A stretch of 64,000 bases of DNA from Azorinus chamasolen (lineage: Eukaryota; Mollusca; Bivalvia; Cardiida; Solecurtidae), in contig OY755252.1 in assembly GCA_963576725.1 (NCBI GenBank), positions 27,957,895-28,021,894 on the forward strand, read 5' to 3'. Within the stretch, counting starts at the first letter, position 1; the number at the start of each line of letters is the position of its first letter. This document shows positions 29,891 through 40,064 of this stretch, piece after piece. The notes below the pieces were generated by a model. It saw only the letters and a list, made by a program, of their open reading frames with translations, was not told the origin of the DNA and made no database searches. The translations under genes and the position numbers were made by a program.

Positions 29891-30141
29891 TGAACCCTTT
29901 CCCTAGTCTATATTTAGTCCAAATGTCTTACCTACTAAACATTCACGGACAAAATAGTTATAATGAAATGTGGAAGGTAGAACATTGTAGCCATTTTAGA
30001 AACTAAAGAAACAGGTTTATCAACTCCCATAAGCAAACAGAGCAGACCCTGATCAGACGGCTCCTCTAGGATCCGTCTGATATGGGTCTACTCTGTTTGC
30101 AAATGCACGAAAACACACTATTATATGAGAGAAATGATTAA
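29891..30141 (-). mobile_element. TTAA-B MITE
   Basis: TGAACCCTTTCCCTAGTC to ATGAGAGAAATGATTAA. The core is GATCAGACGGCTCC/GGATCCGTCTGATA. Shares TTAA 30138-30141 with the next element. Confidence 0.87.
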
Positions 30142-30358
30142 CCCTTTCGCTGCCAATGCCGGATATGTGATTACCTATGCAAACAGTTTGGATCCAGATG
30201 AGACGCCGAGTAACTCGGCGTCTCATCAGGATCCAAACTGTTTGTTACTGTTACATGTACTACGTTTTTGAAACAAAAATGAAGAAAATAAAAAAAATGA
30301 AAATTTGTTGCAGACGACAAAGTTAGCAGACGACAGAGTTCTGCAGCGAAAGGGTTAA
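30138..30358 (+). mobile_element. TTAA-D MITE, reference copy
   Basis: TTAACCCTTTCGCTGCCAATG to GCAGCGAAAGGGTTAA. Core GGATCCAGATGAGACGCC/GGCGTCTCATCAGGATCC with apex GAGTAACTC. Confidence 0.9.
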
Positions 30359-30378
30359 CTATTATGAGAGTAAATGGG

Positions 30379-30568
30379 TTAGTCCTTTACGTCATGAATG
30401 TTCATGAAGGGAATAATGGCATCCTTGATATTGGTCGGATTATGTGGTAACATAACTATATCATTTCATAAACAAGCAGTGCAGACCCGGGTTAGATGGC
30501 TCCTAAAGGATCTGGATTTACTCTGTTTGCAAAGGAGTACAAAGACGTACTTATGGAGTAAATTGTAA
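30379..30568 (-). mobile_element. TTAA-C MITE, degenerate
   Basis: TTAGTCCTTTACGTCATGAATG to TTATGGAGTAAATTGTAA. The core is shortened (GATGGCTCCTAAAGGATC). Confidence 0.65.
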
Positions 30569-30941
30569 AACACCTACTCCAGTCAACACGTATATGTAAG
30601 TCTAATATGAACTACTGAATAGAAATATCGGCGAAAATAAAAATAGTAGTTAACTTGCATTGTGAAATCTGCTATACAAATATTAGGTTTTGTAAACCTA
30701 AGTCTAGCTGGGGATAATACACATATGGAGGAATACAAAAGGGTGTATAAACAGTCCGATGATAATTAGCACAAAGCTACACACTGTAGTGGTGTCTATC
30801 GTTTTGACTGTGACTAATACAAAAATGATGCCTGCAACAATTATGAGAACAAATACCTTATAAACTGATAGCATAATATCAATATTGTTTATAGTGTGGG
30901 TGACTGGATTCTGATAATAGGGCTTTTAAAACTACAGTATA
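30569..30941. other. No gene seen
   Basis: About 370 bp unassigned, with no MITE ends and no supported frame. Confidence 0.4.
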
Positions 30942-31300
30942 ACCTCGCTATTCCGGGATATCATTAAAGTGGAATTGGGATTGTTTAGGCTGGTGACTGC
31001 TTAATTTAGTAAAACTATAGTTACATGTATACTTTCACCCTGCCTTAACCTATTACATGTATCTCATAGGCTATTTTTAGATACAACCTCTTCGAATAAA
31101 TCTACCGAAAAGGAGCATTAACTAGAGAAAAGGAAAACAAATAGAAATGTGTAGTTTGAAACCATTGTGATAAATAGAGCATTTGCTCCTATGGGAGCAA
31201 ATGCTCTATTTATCACAATGGTTTCACAAAGTGACTTTTACAGAGTCGTCAAAAGTCGTCAATATGAGGGAATGTGTTAAACTGTCAACTGCCTGACGCC
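30942..31300. mobile_element. pogo-type MITE split by TTAA-E
   Basis: ACAGTATAACCTCGCTATTCC, GGCTGGTGACTGCTTAATTT, CACCCTGCC; after the E insertion it resumes as ACTGTCAACTGCC. The right end is not found. Confidence 0.6.
31045..31280 (+). mobile_element. TTAA-E MITE inside pogo-type element
   Basis: TTAACCTATTACATGTATCTC to ATGAGGGAATGTGTTAA. The core GAGCATTTGCTCC/GGAGCAAATGCTC has one G in the apex (TATGGGAGC). Confidence 0.87.
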
Positions 31301-31431
31301 TTATTATGACATTGCAAACAGAGTAGACCCGTATCCTATAGGAGCCGTCTGAGCAGAGGCTGTTCTGTCTGCTAATAGAATTAACATTATTACGTACATA
31401 AATACTACTTACATGAATATTCATCAGATAA
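31293..31431 (+). mobile_element. TTAA-C relic
   Basis: GCAAACAGAGTAGACCCG, GGAGCCGTCTGAGC, CTTACATGAATATTCATCAG. Left stem deleted. Confidence 0.5.
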
Positions 31432-31467
31432 AGGGTATATACATGTACACTACTTTTTTAGACTATA

Positions 31468-31718
31468 TTAACCATTTCCTTCATATAAACGCGTTTTCAT
31501 GTATTTTCAAACAGAGTAGACCAAGATCAGACGGCTCCTATAGGAGCCGTCTGATCAGGGTTTACCCTGTTTGCTTATGAAATCATAAGAGATCTGACTC
31601 TTTAGTGTCAACCAATAACAAACAATTCATGTGTACATATTATGCCATTATAAACAAAAATCAGGTAGTAAATATTTCTAATATTTTTCTTACAGAAATA
31701 TTGAACAGGGACAGGTTA
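31468..31718 (+). mobile_element. TTAA-B2 MITE
   Basis: TTAACCATTTCCTTCATATAAACG to TTGAACAGGGACAGGTTAC. Core ATCAGACGGCTCC/GGAGCCGTCTGATC. Confidence 0.82.
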
Positions 31719-31929
31719 CATGTAACCGGTTAGAGATTTATATACGACGCAGTAAAAGGTTAATACACACGTGTGTATGTATACGTGAGAAAGTGTCAAG
31801 CGCGTATGGAAATGTCAGAGACTGCAATCAACAGTCACCTATATCTGGAATAATGTTACTTGTTTGACAATCTGAGACAGGATTAATAATTGAATAAACT
31901 TTGTCTTTCTACGAACTGGAATTGTTAAC

Positions 31930-31974
31930 ATGACTAAGCCAAAGGGTAAAGAAGGAAAACGGCCGGCAAATAAG
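31930..31974 (+). CDS. Candidate first coding exon (15 codons)
   Basis: ATG at 31930 opens a basic peptide, MTKPKGKEGKRPANK, ending at AAG|GTGAGT (31975-31980), a consensus 5' splice site, in phase 0. About 190 bp upstream (31740-31929) holds no recognised repeat and could be 5' UTR and promoter. No further exon can be joined with confidence downstream inside the window. The Lys/Gly-rich start is seen in several cytoskeletal and ciliary proteins, but that is not enough to name it. It could also be chance, since a short ATG frame ending at a GT is not rare. Confidence 0.35.
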
Positions 31975-32014
31975 GTGAGTTGATATAACATTTATATACA
32001 TTTACAAATCGGAA

Positions 32015-32209
32015 TTTCTTGACCGGAATTCTAGCAGAGAAGACTTTAGGTACTTGTAGGCAGGCTGCTGCTTAATTCAGGGTGAATGTCATGCAGAAAG
32101 CTCCTAGAGGAGCTTTCTGCATGTTTTTCACTATGCATTAAGCTGTCACCTGTCTCCAAAACCGATATTTATACTAAATGGAGCGCCCGGTTTAGAGGAA
32201 TTTACTGTA
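32015..32209. mobile_element. pogo-5 MITE
   Basis: GACCGGAATTCTAGCAGAG to CGGTTTAGAGGAATTTACTGTA. Core CATGCAGAAAGCTCC/GGAGCTTTCTGCATG. The left CAGT is decayed. It would lie in intron 1 of the candidate gene at 31930. Confidence 0.78.
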
Positions 32210-32234
32210 TACTGATTTTCACGGTTTGGGAGAG

Positions 32235-32443
32235 AACAGTAAAACCTCTCTATAACGGCCACTAAATTACATCAATTAGTTTGTGTTAAAGGCAGGTGGA
32301 TGCTTAAAGCAAGGTGAAAGTAAAACAGAACGCTCCTATAGGAGCGTTCTGTTTTACATTCACCTTGCTTTAAGCAACCATGCACCTGCCCAAAATACCA
32401 ACTAATTAACACAATTTAGTCGTTATAGAGAGGTTGTACTGTA
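32235..32443. mobile_element. pogo-1 MITE
   Basis: ACAGTAAAACCTCTCTATAAC to TATAGAGAGGTTGTACTGTA, core AACAGAACGCTCC/GGAGCGTTCTGTT. Confidence 0.88.
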
Positions 32444-32543
32444 TGTACTAAGTGTCAAACAGTTTGGATGATATGCACTGTAACTCGATGTTTCGTGTGA
32501 ATCCGGGATGGTTACAAATGTACTTCACGTTAAGCTTAACATC

Positions 32544-32799
32544 CTAATCCTTTACCCCATATATACTCGTACATCTGCGTCTTTCTATGTCTTTGCAAAC
32601 GGAGTAGACCCAGACTAGATGGCTCCTGAAGGAGCCGCCTGATCAGGATCTATTCTGTTTTCTTATGAAATAATATAAATATGATATTAAAGGTTCTGTC
32701 ATGGCAAAAGAATTCATGTTCATGTGCCATTGTCAATATGTAATCCAAATTCGTGACGTCATTATTTCTTACATGTATATTCATGGAATAAATGGTTAA
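32544..32799 (+). mobile_element. TTAA-C MITE
   Basis: CTAATCCTTTACCCCATATA to TCATGGAATAAATGGTTAA. Core AGATGGCTCCTGAAGGAGCCG. The long arm has TTATTTCTTACATGTATATTC. Confidence 0.8.
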
Positions 32800-32851
32800 A
32801 CATTTCCTATACAATATGATCATGTAGGAAGTGAAGGTCGTTATATACGCT

Positions 32852-33084
32852 TTAACCATTTACTCCATGCGTTCATATAAGAACTAATTATATCATGAAT
32901 ATTAATCCGAATAACTGTTATTATATAACACATAGGCACAGAAATTTGACCATGGCAGAAACGGTAGATTCGTATCTATATTATATCCTAAGCAAACAGA
33001 GCAGACCCTCATCAGACGGCTACTATGGGGTATAATATGTTTGCAAAGGCATAGAAAGATGAATTTATGGAGTAAAAGGTTTAA
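32852..33084 (-). mobile_element. TTAA-C MITE
   Basis: TTAACCATTTACTCCATGCG to TATGGAGTAAAAGGTTTAA. The core has lost its right stem (CATCAGACGGCTACTATGGG). Confidence 0.78.
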
Positions 33085-33172
33085 ACAGAAACAACGCATT
33101 GTTTTATTAAGTCTTTGTCTCATGCATATTCATTTACGAAACAATGGCATTATGAAACCAATATTTATAAAA

Positions 33173-33367
33173 TACAGTACAACCTCTCTATAACGACCAT
33201 TCAATTGTGTTACATGTAATTAGTTGGTATTTTTGGCAGGTGGCTGCTTAAAGCAAGATGAAAGTAAAACAGAACGCTCCTATAGGAGCGTTCTGTTTTA
33301 CTTTCACCTTGCTTTAAGCATCCACCTGCCTTTAACACAGTGGTCGTTATAGAGAGGTTTTACTGTA
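33173..33367. mobile_element. pogo-1 MITE
   Basis: TACAGTACAACCTCTCTATAAC to AGAGAGGTTTTACTGTA. Core AACAGAACGCTCC/GGAGCGTTCTGTT is perfect. Confidence 0.88.
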
Positions 33368-33369
33368 TT

Positions 33370-33535
33370 TAGTTTTTATAATGGAATGTGAAAACAGAAA
33401 TAGTTGACCATATCGGAAATTGTAGAAACAGACATATAGTAGTCCATAAACAAACGGAACATATCTTGATAAGATGACTCGGATTGGAACCGTCTGATCT
33501 GGATCTACTCTGTTTAAAATGAGTATACATGAATG
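33370..33535 (-). mobile_element. TTAA-C relic
   Basis: AGTTGACCATATCGGAAATTG, CAAACGGAACATATCTTGAT, GAACCGTCTGATC. Ends lost. Confidence 0.45.
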
Positions 33536-33677
33536 TGAATTAAAGGCCATTGAAATTCGTTCATTACAATATAAATGATCTGGTTTTCTCATGTACATGT
33601 ACATGTAGCTAAAATGTGTCAAACATTGATCAAATATAACAGTTGGATAAACCACTGATATGCTTAATATAAATATT

Positions 33678-33846
33678 ACCAATTCCTCCATAACATTTCT
33701 ACGCCTTTACAACAGAGTAGACCCATATCAATTCCTACTTTGGCATACACTCCATTTGATATTAAGCCGTTTTTAAAATTAATCTAATGTAATATATTCA
33801 TGATGTCATAATTTCTTACATAAATATTCATGAAGTTAAGGGTTAA
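33678..33846 (+). mobile_element. TTAA-C MITE, core deleted
   Basis: ATTCCTCCATAACATTTCTACG, AACAGAGTAGACCC, then long arm TTCATGATGTCATAATTTC, ending GTTAAGGGTTAA. Confidence 0.65.
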
Positions 33847-33965
33847 TAAAAAGTTGTATCAAAATGTATCACTGAAGAAAATGATGTGTATTACCAACAG
33901 CCTGTACCCTGATCATAAGGATCCTACAGTGTTTGCAAAGGTCCTTTGTATTCGGTTCCTCTATA

Positions 33966-34215
33966 TTAACCCTTCTCTTCCTGAATTTTAAAATACATTT
34001 CTCCTTCTTTACCCATGTCCTATTATATAATTACATATATCTTCACTGTGTACAAGTATTTCGCTGTGCAATCACTGCTGGGGAGTGTACTGGCTGCACA
34101 ATCAACTTGTAAATAGTGCAGACCCTGATGAGGCAACTCCTGCAGGAGCTGTCTCATCTGGGTCTTCACTATTTACAGGTAGGTATATTGACGTGAATAG
34201 CAAGCGAAGGGTTAA
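33966..34215 (-). mobile_element. TTAA-A MITE
   Basis: A 250 bp reverse copy. One change in the stem (GAGGCAACTCC opposite GGAGCTGTCTC). Ends exact. Confidence 0.9.
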
Positions 34216-34218
34216 GGT

Positions 34219-34468
34219 TTAACACATTCCATGTTCTATGTTTATTCCAAATTTCAATACCTACTGAATATTCGTGAACAAAGTAGTTATAATGAAATAT
34301 GGAAGGTGGAATATTGTAACCATTTTAAAAATCTCAGAAACATATTTTTCAAATTCCATTAGCAAACAGAGCAGAACCTGACCAGACGGCTCCTATAGGA
34401 GCCGTCCGATCTTGGTCTACTCTCTTTGCAAATTCATGAAAACACGTTTACATGAGGGAACGGGTTAA
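34219..34468 (-). mobile_element. TTAA-B MITE
   Basis: TTAACACATTCCATGTTC to ATGAGGGAACGGGTTAA. Core ACCAGACGGCTCC/GGAGCCGTCCGATC. Three bases separate it from the previous element. Confidence 0.87.
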
Positions 34469-34499
34469 TCCTATAATTGATGAATAACTGAATTTGTAT

Positions 34500-34690
34500 T
34501 CTGGCAAGTTGGACAAGTGAAATGGTGACAAGTTGACCATGACGGAAAAAGCAGAATCAGCTTTAATTTCAAAAACAAATATAGCTGATACTGGTTAAAT
34601 CTTACCGGGTGTGTGTGGTCTGGGTATACTCTGTTTGTAGATGCGTAAAAATGTGTGTCTATCGGATAAGGAGATAAGACATGCTAACAT
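34500..34690 (-). mobile_element. TTAA-C relic
   Basis: GACAAGTTGACCATGACGG and GGTCTGGGTATACTCTGTTTG; stem deleted and ends lost. Confidence 0.45.
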
Positions 34691-34749
34691 AGATATATTT
34701 CTATGGAAGGATAGACGAACAGATGGACGAACACCTGTGGCATTTATAT

Positions 34750-34949
34750 CACTCCAATGCTGAATTTTCTAACTGGAATAGTCTGTCATTGCTTATTGAT
34801 AGGTCTATAATATAATACGAAAACGTAACATTCGCGAGAGTATTAATAACGAAAAACAGTGAATACCCTGATGAGAAGACTCCCCTAAGATCTGAGTCTA
34901 CACTGTTAGCTACTGACAGTACACATGTTTCCGGCATTCAAATGGTTAA
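34750..34949 (-). mobile_element. TTAA-I MITE, degenerate
   Basis: CTCCAATGCTGAATTTTC at one end, core CAGTGAATACCCTGATGAG...GATCTGAGTCTACACTG, end CATTCAAATGGTTAA. Confidence 0.6.
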
Positions 34950-34995
34950 TGAAGCAACATTATTGAAAAGACGGAGAAATATGATGAATATCCTT

Positions 34996-35179
34996 TACAG
35001 TAAAAACTCCGTTATCCGAATTTTCAACCTAGTGCAGTTGTCGGCCTAATGCAGAGTGAGTCTCTCAGAAAGATCACAACTTAGTTTTTCCTGCGACTTT
35101 CGCCTTGTATCAAGTAGTCAACTGTCTAAATTATTTTATCTTTCACCATTAAAAGTCCGATTATCGAAATTGTACTGTA
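34996..35179. mobile_element. pogo-type MITE, rare terminus
   Basis: TACAGTAAAAACTCCGTTATCC to GATTATCGAAATTGTACTGTA. The core is AGAAAGATCACAACTTAG. The CTCCGTTATCCGAA terminus is not seen clearly elsewhere here. Confidence 0.7.
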
Positions 35180-35217
35180 AAATGGCATATTAAATGTTAC
35201 ACATGAGCAGATCAGAG

Positions 35218-35470
35218 TTCAACGTTTTCCCTGTCCTATATTTAGTCCAATTTTCAATACCTACTGAATATTCATGGATAAAATAGTTTTAATGAAATAG
35301 GGAAGGCGGACAATTGTAGCCATTTAAGAAGGTAAAGAATCAAATCTTTCAAAATGTCACTAGAAAACAGAGCAGACCCTGATCAGATGGCTTCTATAGG
35401 AGCCGTCTTATCTGTGTCTACTTTGTCTGCAAATGCGTGGAAAAGGCTTTTATATTAAGGAAAGGGTTAA
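35218..35470 (-). mobile_element. TTAA-B MITE
   Basis: TTCAACGTTTTCCCTGTCC to ATTAAGGAAAGGGTTAA. Core GATCAGATGGCTTC/GGAGCCGTCTTATC. Confidence 0.82.
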
Positions 35471-35570
35471 AGGTGATGTGTGCCATCCTTGTCCAAGCTA
35501 TATAATTATGCTAAACCAATATAACAGAACTGAATCATTTCGAAATGGAAGTTCAGATCATTTATATATA

Positions 35571-35828
35571 TTAACCCTTGGCTTACTGTTCACGTCAATA
35601 TACCTACCTGTAAATAGTGAAGACCCAAATGAGACAGCTCCTGTAGGAGCTGTCTCATCTGGGTCTGCACTATTTACAAATTGATTGTGCAACCAGTGCA
35701 CTCCACAGCAGTGATTGCACAGCGAAATACTTGTACGCAGTGAAGATACATTGTGTATATGTAATTATACAACATGGCACGGGTAAAGAAGGAGAAATGT
35801 ATTTTAAAATTCAGCAAGAGAAGGGTTA
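35571..35828 (+). mobile_element. TTAA-A MITE
   Basis: 258 bp because of an extra GATACATT duplication near 35745. The hairpin is symmetric at the A/T site. The right TTAA is shared with the next element. Confidence 0.9.
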
Positions 35829-36044
35829 ACTCTTTCGCTGCCAATGTGGCGTCCATGAATATCTATGCAAACAATTTGGATCCAGATGAGACGCCGAGTA
35901 AGTCGGCGTCTCATCATTAACCAAACTGTGTGTTACTGTGACTGGTTTAAAAACACAAATGAAGAACAATAATAAAAAAAGAAGATTGTAGCTGACGACA
36001 AAATTTGCGGACGACAAATGTTTGCAGCGAACGAGAACGGTAAA
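35825..36044 (+). mobile_element. TTAA-D MITE
   Basis: TTAACTCTTTCGCTGCC, core GGATCCAGATGAGACGCC with decayed right side (CATCATTAACCAAAC), arm GCGGACGACAAATG. The right end is mutated. Confidence 0.78.
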
Positions 36045-36191
36045 TGAATTAGGCAAATTGTCACAAAGGCTTTCTATTTCAGTAGTTCAGTCTTTTCGTA
36101 ACATATTCACTAATATATCGACTTACAGTCCTATAAACATGTAGCACGTATCTAAAACAACCACACAAAGCAAAAATATGTGCGTGGTTGC

Positions 36192-36441
36192 TTATCCCTT
36201 TCCCTCATACAAACGTGTTTTCACGCATTTACAAACAGAGCAGACCCAGAACAGACGGCTCCTAGAGGAGCCGTCTGATCAGGGTCTGTTCTGTTTGCTA
36301 ATAGAATTTAATAGATCTGTTTCTTTACTTTCTAAAATGTATACAATGGGTCACCTCCCATATTTCTTTATAACTATCTTGCTAATGAATATTCAGTAGA
36401 TATTGAAATTTGGCCTAAATGCAGAACAGGGAAAGGGCTAA
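36192..36441 (+). mobile_element. TTAA-B MITE
   Basis: TTATCCCTTTCCCTCATAC to ACAGGGAAAGGGCTAA. Core AACAGACGGCTCC/GGAGCCGTCTGATC with AGAG apex. Confidence 0.85.
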
Positions 36442-36775
36442 TGAAGGACGAAGGTAATGCAGAAAACCCCTATTGGAACTTTCAGTATATATTTCTTCAT
36501 GCTTTAACCCTTTCCCTCATACACATGTATAAACGCATTTTCACGCATTTGCAAGCAGATCAGAGGACTCCTGTGGGATCTGCTCTGTTTGCGTTTGACG
36601 TGATCTAGATCTGAATCAACTATTTTTTCTTTTTTCACAGCCAAAAAAAAAATCGTTGAGAACTTGACATTATAAAAAAATCCATCTAATAAATGTTGAT
36701 GACTCATTATTTCTTTCCTGGATACTGAACAGGGAAAGGGCTAATCTACGTGTGCCACCTGCCTTTATGACACAG
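36438..36775. mobile_element. pogo-type MITE split by TTAA-B2
   Basis: GGACGAAGGTAATGCAG and ACCCCTATTGGAACTTTC before the insertion, GTGCCACCTGCC after it. Ends not found. Confidence 0.55.
36504..36744 (+). mobile_element. TTAA-B2 MITE
   Basis: TTAACCCTTTCCCTCATACAC to AACAGGGAAAGGGCTAA. The left stem is shortened (GATCAGAGGACTCCTGTGGG). Confidence 0.82.
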
Positions 36776-36885
36776 CAATAGACATAAGATCGCTATAGAT
36801 AAGATTAACGGTAATCCAAATTGTGATAACGGATGAAATTCGTCCTCAATGTCAACATTTTGACAAACATATCAGATTCTTTGCA

Positions 36886-37094
36886 CTGTATCCCCTGTCT
36901 TAAGCGGCTATCACAAAGATGTCTAATTATGGGTCTGTAAGGCAGATGTTAATCTAATACAGGTCAAAAGTAATGCAGAAAACTCCTATGGGAGCTTTCT
37001 GCATTAATATACCCTGCATTAAGCAATCACTTGCTTTTTAAGACTCGTATTTTCAATAAATGAATGGTCGCTTTTAAAAGGCTGTTTTCAATTG
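36886..37094. mobile_element. pogo-3 MITE, ends decayed
   Basis: CCCCTGTCTTAAGCGGC, core AATGCAGAAAACTCC/GGAGCTTTCTGCATT, arm CTGCATTAAGCAATCACTTGC. Confidence 0.72.
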
Positions 37095-37231
37095 TACATG
37101 TACTACTTAAACAGTTACATTGATACAACAGTTCATACATCTTGGATTATAGTAGAAACAATAGGACATACATGTATCTATAGTGACGACTGACAAGCCT
37201 GGACTATCAGAATGGAAACTCACATTGGTGT

Positions 37232-37380
37232 TTAACTGAAGAGCCCTGCACTCGGTATGAAATACTTAAACGTGCTATGAGATTTTTGATGACAAACATG
37301 GCTCCTCTAGGAGCACTCGGATCTGGGTCTACACTGTTTGCAAATGGCAGTGCATGAGTGTCCCGGGTTGAACTGGTTAA
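37232..37380. mobile_element. TTAA-I MITE
   Basis: TTAACTGAAGAGCCCTGC to GGTTGAACTGGTTAA. Core ACATGGCTCC/GGAGCACTCGGATC, right half GGGTCTACACTGTTTGC. Confidence 0.6.
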
Positions 37381-37399
37381 ACATATAATAGTATTGGTA

Positions 37400-37485
37400 T
37401 TTACAAGCCGGCGAACGTTTAATGCAGTGCGAATGTAATGCAAAAGGTTCCTATATGACCGGTTTGCATAACGTCTGTCCCGAAA
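37400..37485. mobile_element. pogo-type fragment
   Basis: AACGTTTAATGCAGTGCGAA, core AAAAGGTTCCTATATGACC. It ends where the next TTAA element begins, consistent with being its host. Confidence 0.5.
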
Positions 37486-37698
37486 TTAACCCATCTGCTC
37501 CCAATGGATTTTTCAGTGCTTATATATTGGATTAGTCTATCTTTTATCTAAGGGATGTCTGGTCTAAATTTTCATTTTTTGTTTCGTTTTATATTGAATC
37601 TCCTATCAGCAAATAGTGTAAGCATAATGCGGCGTCTGATCAGAGTCTACACTGTTTGCCTACGTCCCATATATGGGATCGTGGGAGCAAATGGGTTA
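37486..37698 (+). mobile_element. TTAA-F MITE, half hairpin deleted
   Basis: TTAACCCATCTGCTCCCAATGG to GGGAGCAAATGGGTTAA. The left stem is truncated (GTGTAAGCATAATGCGGCG). Confidence 0.85.
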
Positions 37699-37855
37699 AA
37701 AGTACATATCGGAGTTTGATGTTTCAAAATAACTGAAATAAATTATATTAACAAAACTCATAAGCACGTTAAAACATTACTATTCATTTTTATTACAGAA
37801 TTTCACGTGGTAATATTTATATTTTAGTATACTTGTTTATGAATGCTATTCATAC
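37699..37855. other. No gene seen
   Basis: Short unassigned AT-rich stretch. Confidence 0.35.
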
Positions 37856-38106
37856 TTAACCCTTTCCCTGTTCTATACTTATTTGAAATTTCAATACCTT
37901 CTGAATATTCAAGGACAAAATAGTTTTAATTAAAATATGGAAACTGGAGCATTGCAACCATTTTAGAAAGTAAAGAAATAGTTATGTAAAGTTCCACTAG
38001 CAAGCAAGGTAGATCCTGGTCAGACGGCTCCTATAGGAGCCGTCTGATCTAGTTCTACTTTGTTTGCAGATGCGTGGAAACACGTATATGTGAGGGAAAG
38101 GGCTAA
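37856..38106 (-). mobile_element. TTAA-B MITE
   Basis: TTAACCCTTTCCCTGTTC to GTGAGGGAAAGGGCTAA. Core GTCAGACGGCTCC/GGAGCCGTCTGATC. Confidence 0.87.
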
Positions 38107-38134
38107 TTTGAAAACTTCAACTCCAATATCCCTT

Positions 38135-38399
38135 TTAACCCTTTACTCCATGAATATTCATATAAGAACTAATGGTATAATGAATAGCAATTAGTTTAAA
38201 TGTTATAATAACACATAGACACAGACAAGTGTGGCCATTGCAGAAGCTAGTATATACATGTAATCATACATGTATCTATACTATTATCATAATCAAACAG
38301 GATAGACCTTGATCATCATGCTCCTACAGGAGCCGTCCGATCTGGGACTGCTCTGTTTGCAAATAATTGAAAATGCGTTTATATGAAGGAAAAGGTTAA
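38135..38399 (-). mobile_element. Chimeric MITE: C left half, B right end
   Basis: The left end TTAACCCTTTACTCCATGAA is TTAA-C. The right end AAAATGCGTTTATATGAAGG...AGGTTAA is TTAA-B. Core TGCTCCTACAGGAGCCG. Confidence 0.72.
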
Positions 38400-38584
38400 T
38401 CGACAGTAGTAGTTAAGTTTCATTGTACTATAATATTAATAGACTTTTCCAAACGTATGTCTATACACACTGATACATGCCTGAAACGCACTGCTCAATC
38501 ACATGTGGCGGTATCGTATTTAGAGCGTGACATACAGCAGTCTCACCAATACATACATGTATAGATATATGTATATGTATATAT

Positions 38585-38823
38585 GAAAGATGAAATCATG
38601 AATATTAATTACGATAATTGTTATAATAGCCCATAGACACAGGGAAGTTGGTAATGGCAGAAACTGTAGAATTATATCTATTTTATATAATGAGCAACAA
38701 GAACAGACCCTGATCAGACGGCTTCTATGAGAACCGTCTGATCTTGGATAGAAGCCGTCTGATCTGGATCTACTAAAGTTAAAAATGCATAGAAATGCGT
38801 ATATATATGGAGTAAATGGTTAA
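38585..38823 (-). mobile_element. TTAA-C MITE with duplicated half core
   Basis: AATCATGAATATTAATTACG to TATGGAGTAAATGGTTAA. The right stem GCCGTCTGATCT occurs twice (38735 and 38755), so part of the hairpin is duplicated. Confidence 0.75.
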
Positions 38824-38825
38824 CA

Positions 38826-39201
38826 CAGGAGTCTGTATAAGCAGGTGGTTGATTAATACAGGGCAAACGTAATACAGAAGATTGCTATTATAGGAGCTTT
38901 CTGCATAACTTGTATCCTGCATGTTTTCACCTATTTTAACCCTTTCGCTGTCAAGCTCTGTCGTCTGCTAACTTTGTCGTCTTCTACAAATTTTCATTCT
39001 TTTGATTTTCTTCATTTTGGTACAAAAACATAGTAACAGTAACAAACAGTTTGGATCCTGATGAGACGCCGAGTTACTCGGCGTCTCATCTGGATCCAAA
39101 ATGTTTGCATAGGTACACAGATCCGGCATTGGCAGCGAAAGGGTTAAAATTATAGATTTATACTTCTTTTGAGTGGTCGCATTAGTGAGACTTATCTGTA
39201 T
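38826..39201. mobile_element. pogo-2 MITE split by TTAA-D
   Basis: TATAAGCAGGTGGTTGATTAA, core GAAGATTGCTATTATAGGAG, then the D insertion, then GAGTGGTCGCATTAGTGAG and CTGTA. Confidence 0.7.
38936..39147 (-). mobile_element. TTAA-D MITE inside pogo-2
   Basis: TTAACCCTTTCGCTGTCAAG to GGCAGCGAAAGGGTTAA. Core perfect. 212 bp. Confidence 0.88.
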
Positions 39202-39278
39202 GTACATGTGAAGAATCTTATTGGAACTTGATGAACAGAAACAAATCCATATATACATGTAGCAATTGCTTCTCTATA

Positions 39279-39489
39279 TACGTCAGAACCTGTCTAAATG
39301 ATCATTGAAATGTATGATTATGGGTTTCTAAGACAGGTGGTACATGTAGCTTAATGCCGTTCGAAGGTAATACAGAAAACTCATATTGGATCTTTCTGCA
39401 TTACGTTTCCCCTGCATTAAGCAGCCGTTTGCTTTTTACGACAACTATGCTTAATAAATGGATGGCCGCTTAAAACAAGTTCTACTATA
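39279..39489. mobile_element. pogo-3 MITE
   Basis: CGTCAGAACCTGTC to CGCTTAAAACAAGTTCTACTATA. Core AATACAGAAAACTC/GGATCTTTCTGCATT. Confidence 0.72.
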
Positions 39490-39560
39490 CAGCGAAATGA
39501 TGGCCTGGTGTATAATCAAGTTTTCTAGTTCAAAATGCTTCAAGAATTAGAGCAATATTC

Positions 39561-39599
39561 CCAAGTATATATTGACGTGAACAGCAAGCGAAAGGTTAA
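39561..39599 (-). mobile_element. TTAA-A end fragment
   Basis: Only the last ~39 bp of the family: ATATTGACGTGAACAGC to AGCGAAAGGTTAA. Confidence 0.7.
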
Positions 39600-39785
39600 A
39601 ATTTTATGTTATTACGATCTCGGTATTTGTTCCTAATGGTAGTCACCGTAGAATCAAATTTATTGTAATTTCATAAGCAAATAGATCGGAGCCTGATCAG
39701 AGGGCTCCTGTCGGGGATGTCTATTATTGGTCTACACTGTTCGTAAAGACGTGAAAAGGCGCTCGTATGAGGGAAAGAGTTATAC
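39600..39785 (-). mobile_element. TTAA-B/C relic
   Basis: CACCGTAGAATCAAATTTATTG, core ATCAGAGGGCTCC, right half GGTCTACACTGTTCG, ending GAGGGAAAGAGTTATA. Confidence 0.5.
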
Positions 39786-39825
39786 AAATATCAATCTTCA
39801 GACTTTGCAAACAATGTAAAATAGG

Positions 39826-40064
39826 GGTAGCCATCATGAATATTCATATTAGAAATGATGATCTCATGAATATTAATTAGATTAATATTTAGAAAGGCAT
39901 TTAAACACATTCCAAACCCTGAAACTATATACATGTAATTATATCTACCATTTCTATAAACAAACAGAACAGACACTGGTCAGTCGGTTCCCACAGACAC
40001 CGCCTGATCTATGTTTACTCTGTTTGCAAAGGCATATAAAGGTGTATTTTTGGAGTAAAGGTTT
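39826..40064 (-). mobile_element. TTAA-C MITE, degenerate
   Basis: CATCATGAATATTCATATTAG to TTTGGAGTAAAGGTTTG. Core GTCAGTCGGTTCC...CCGCCTGATC. Confidence 0.65.
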
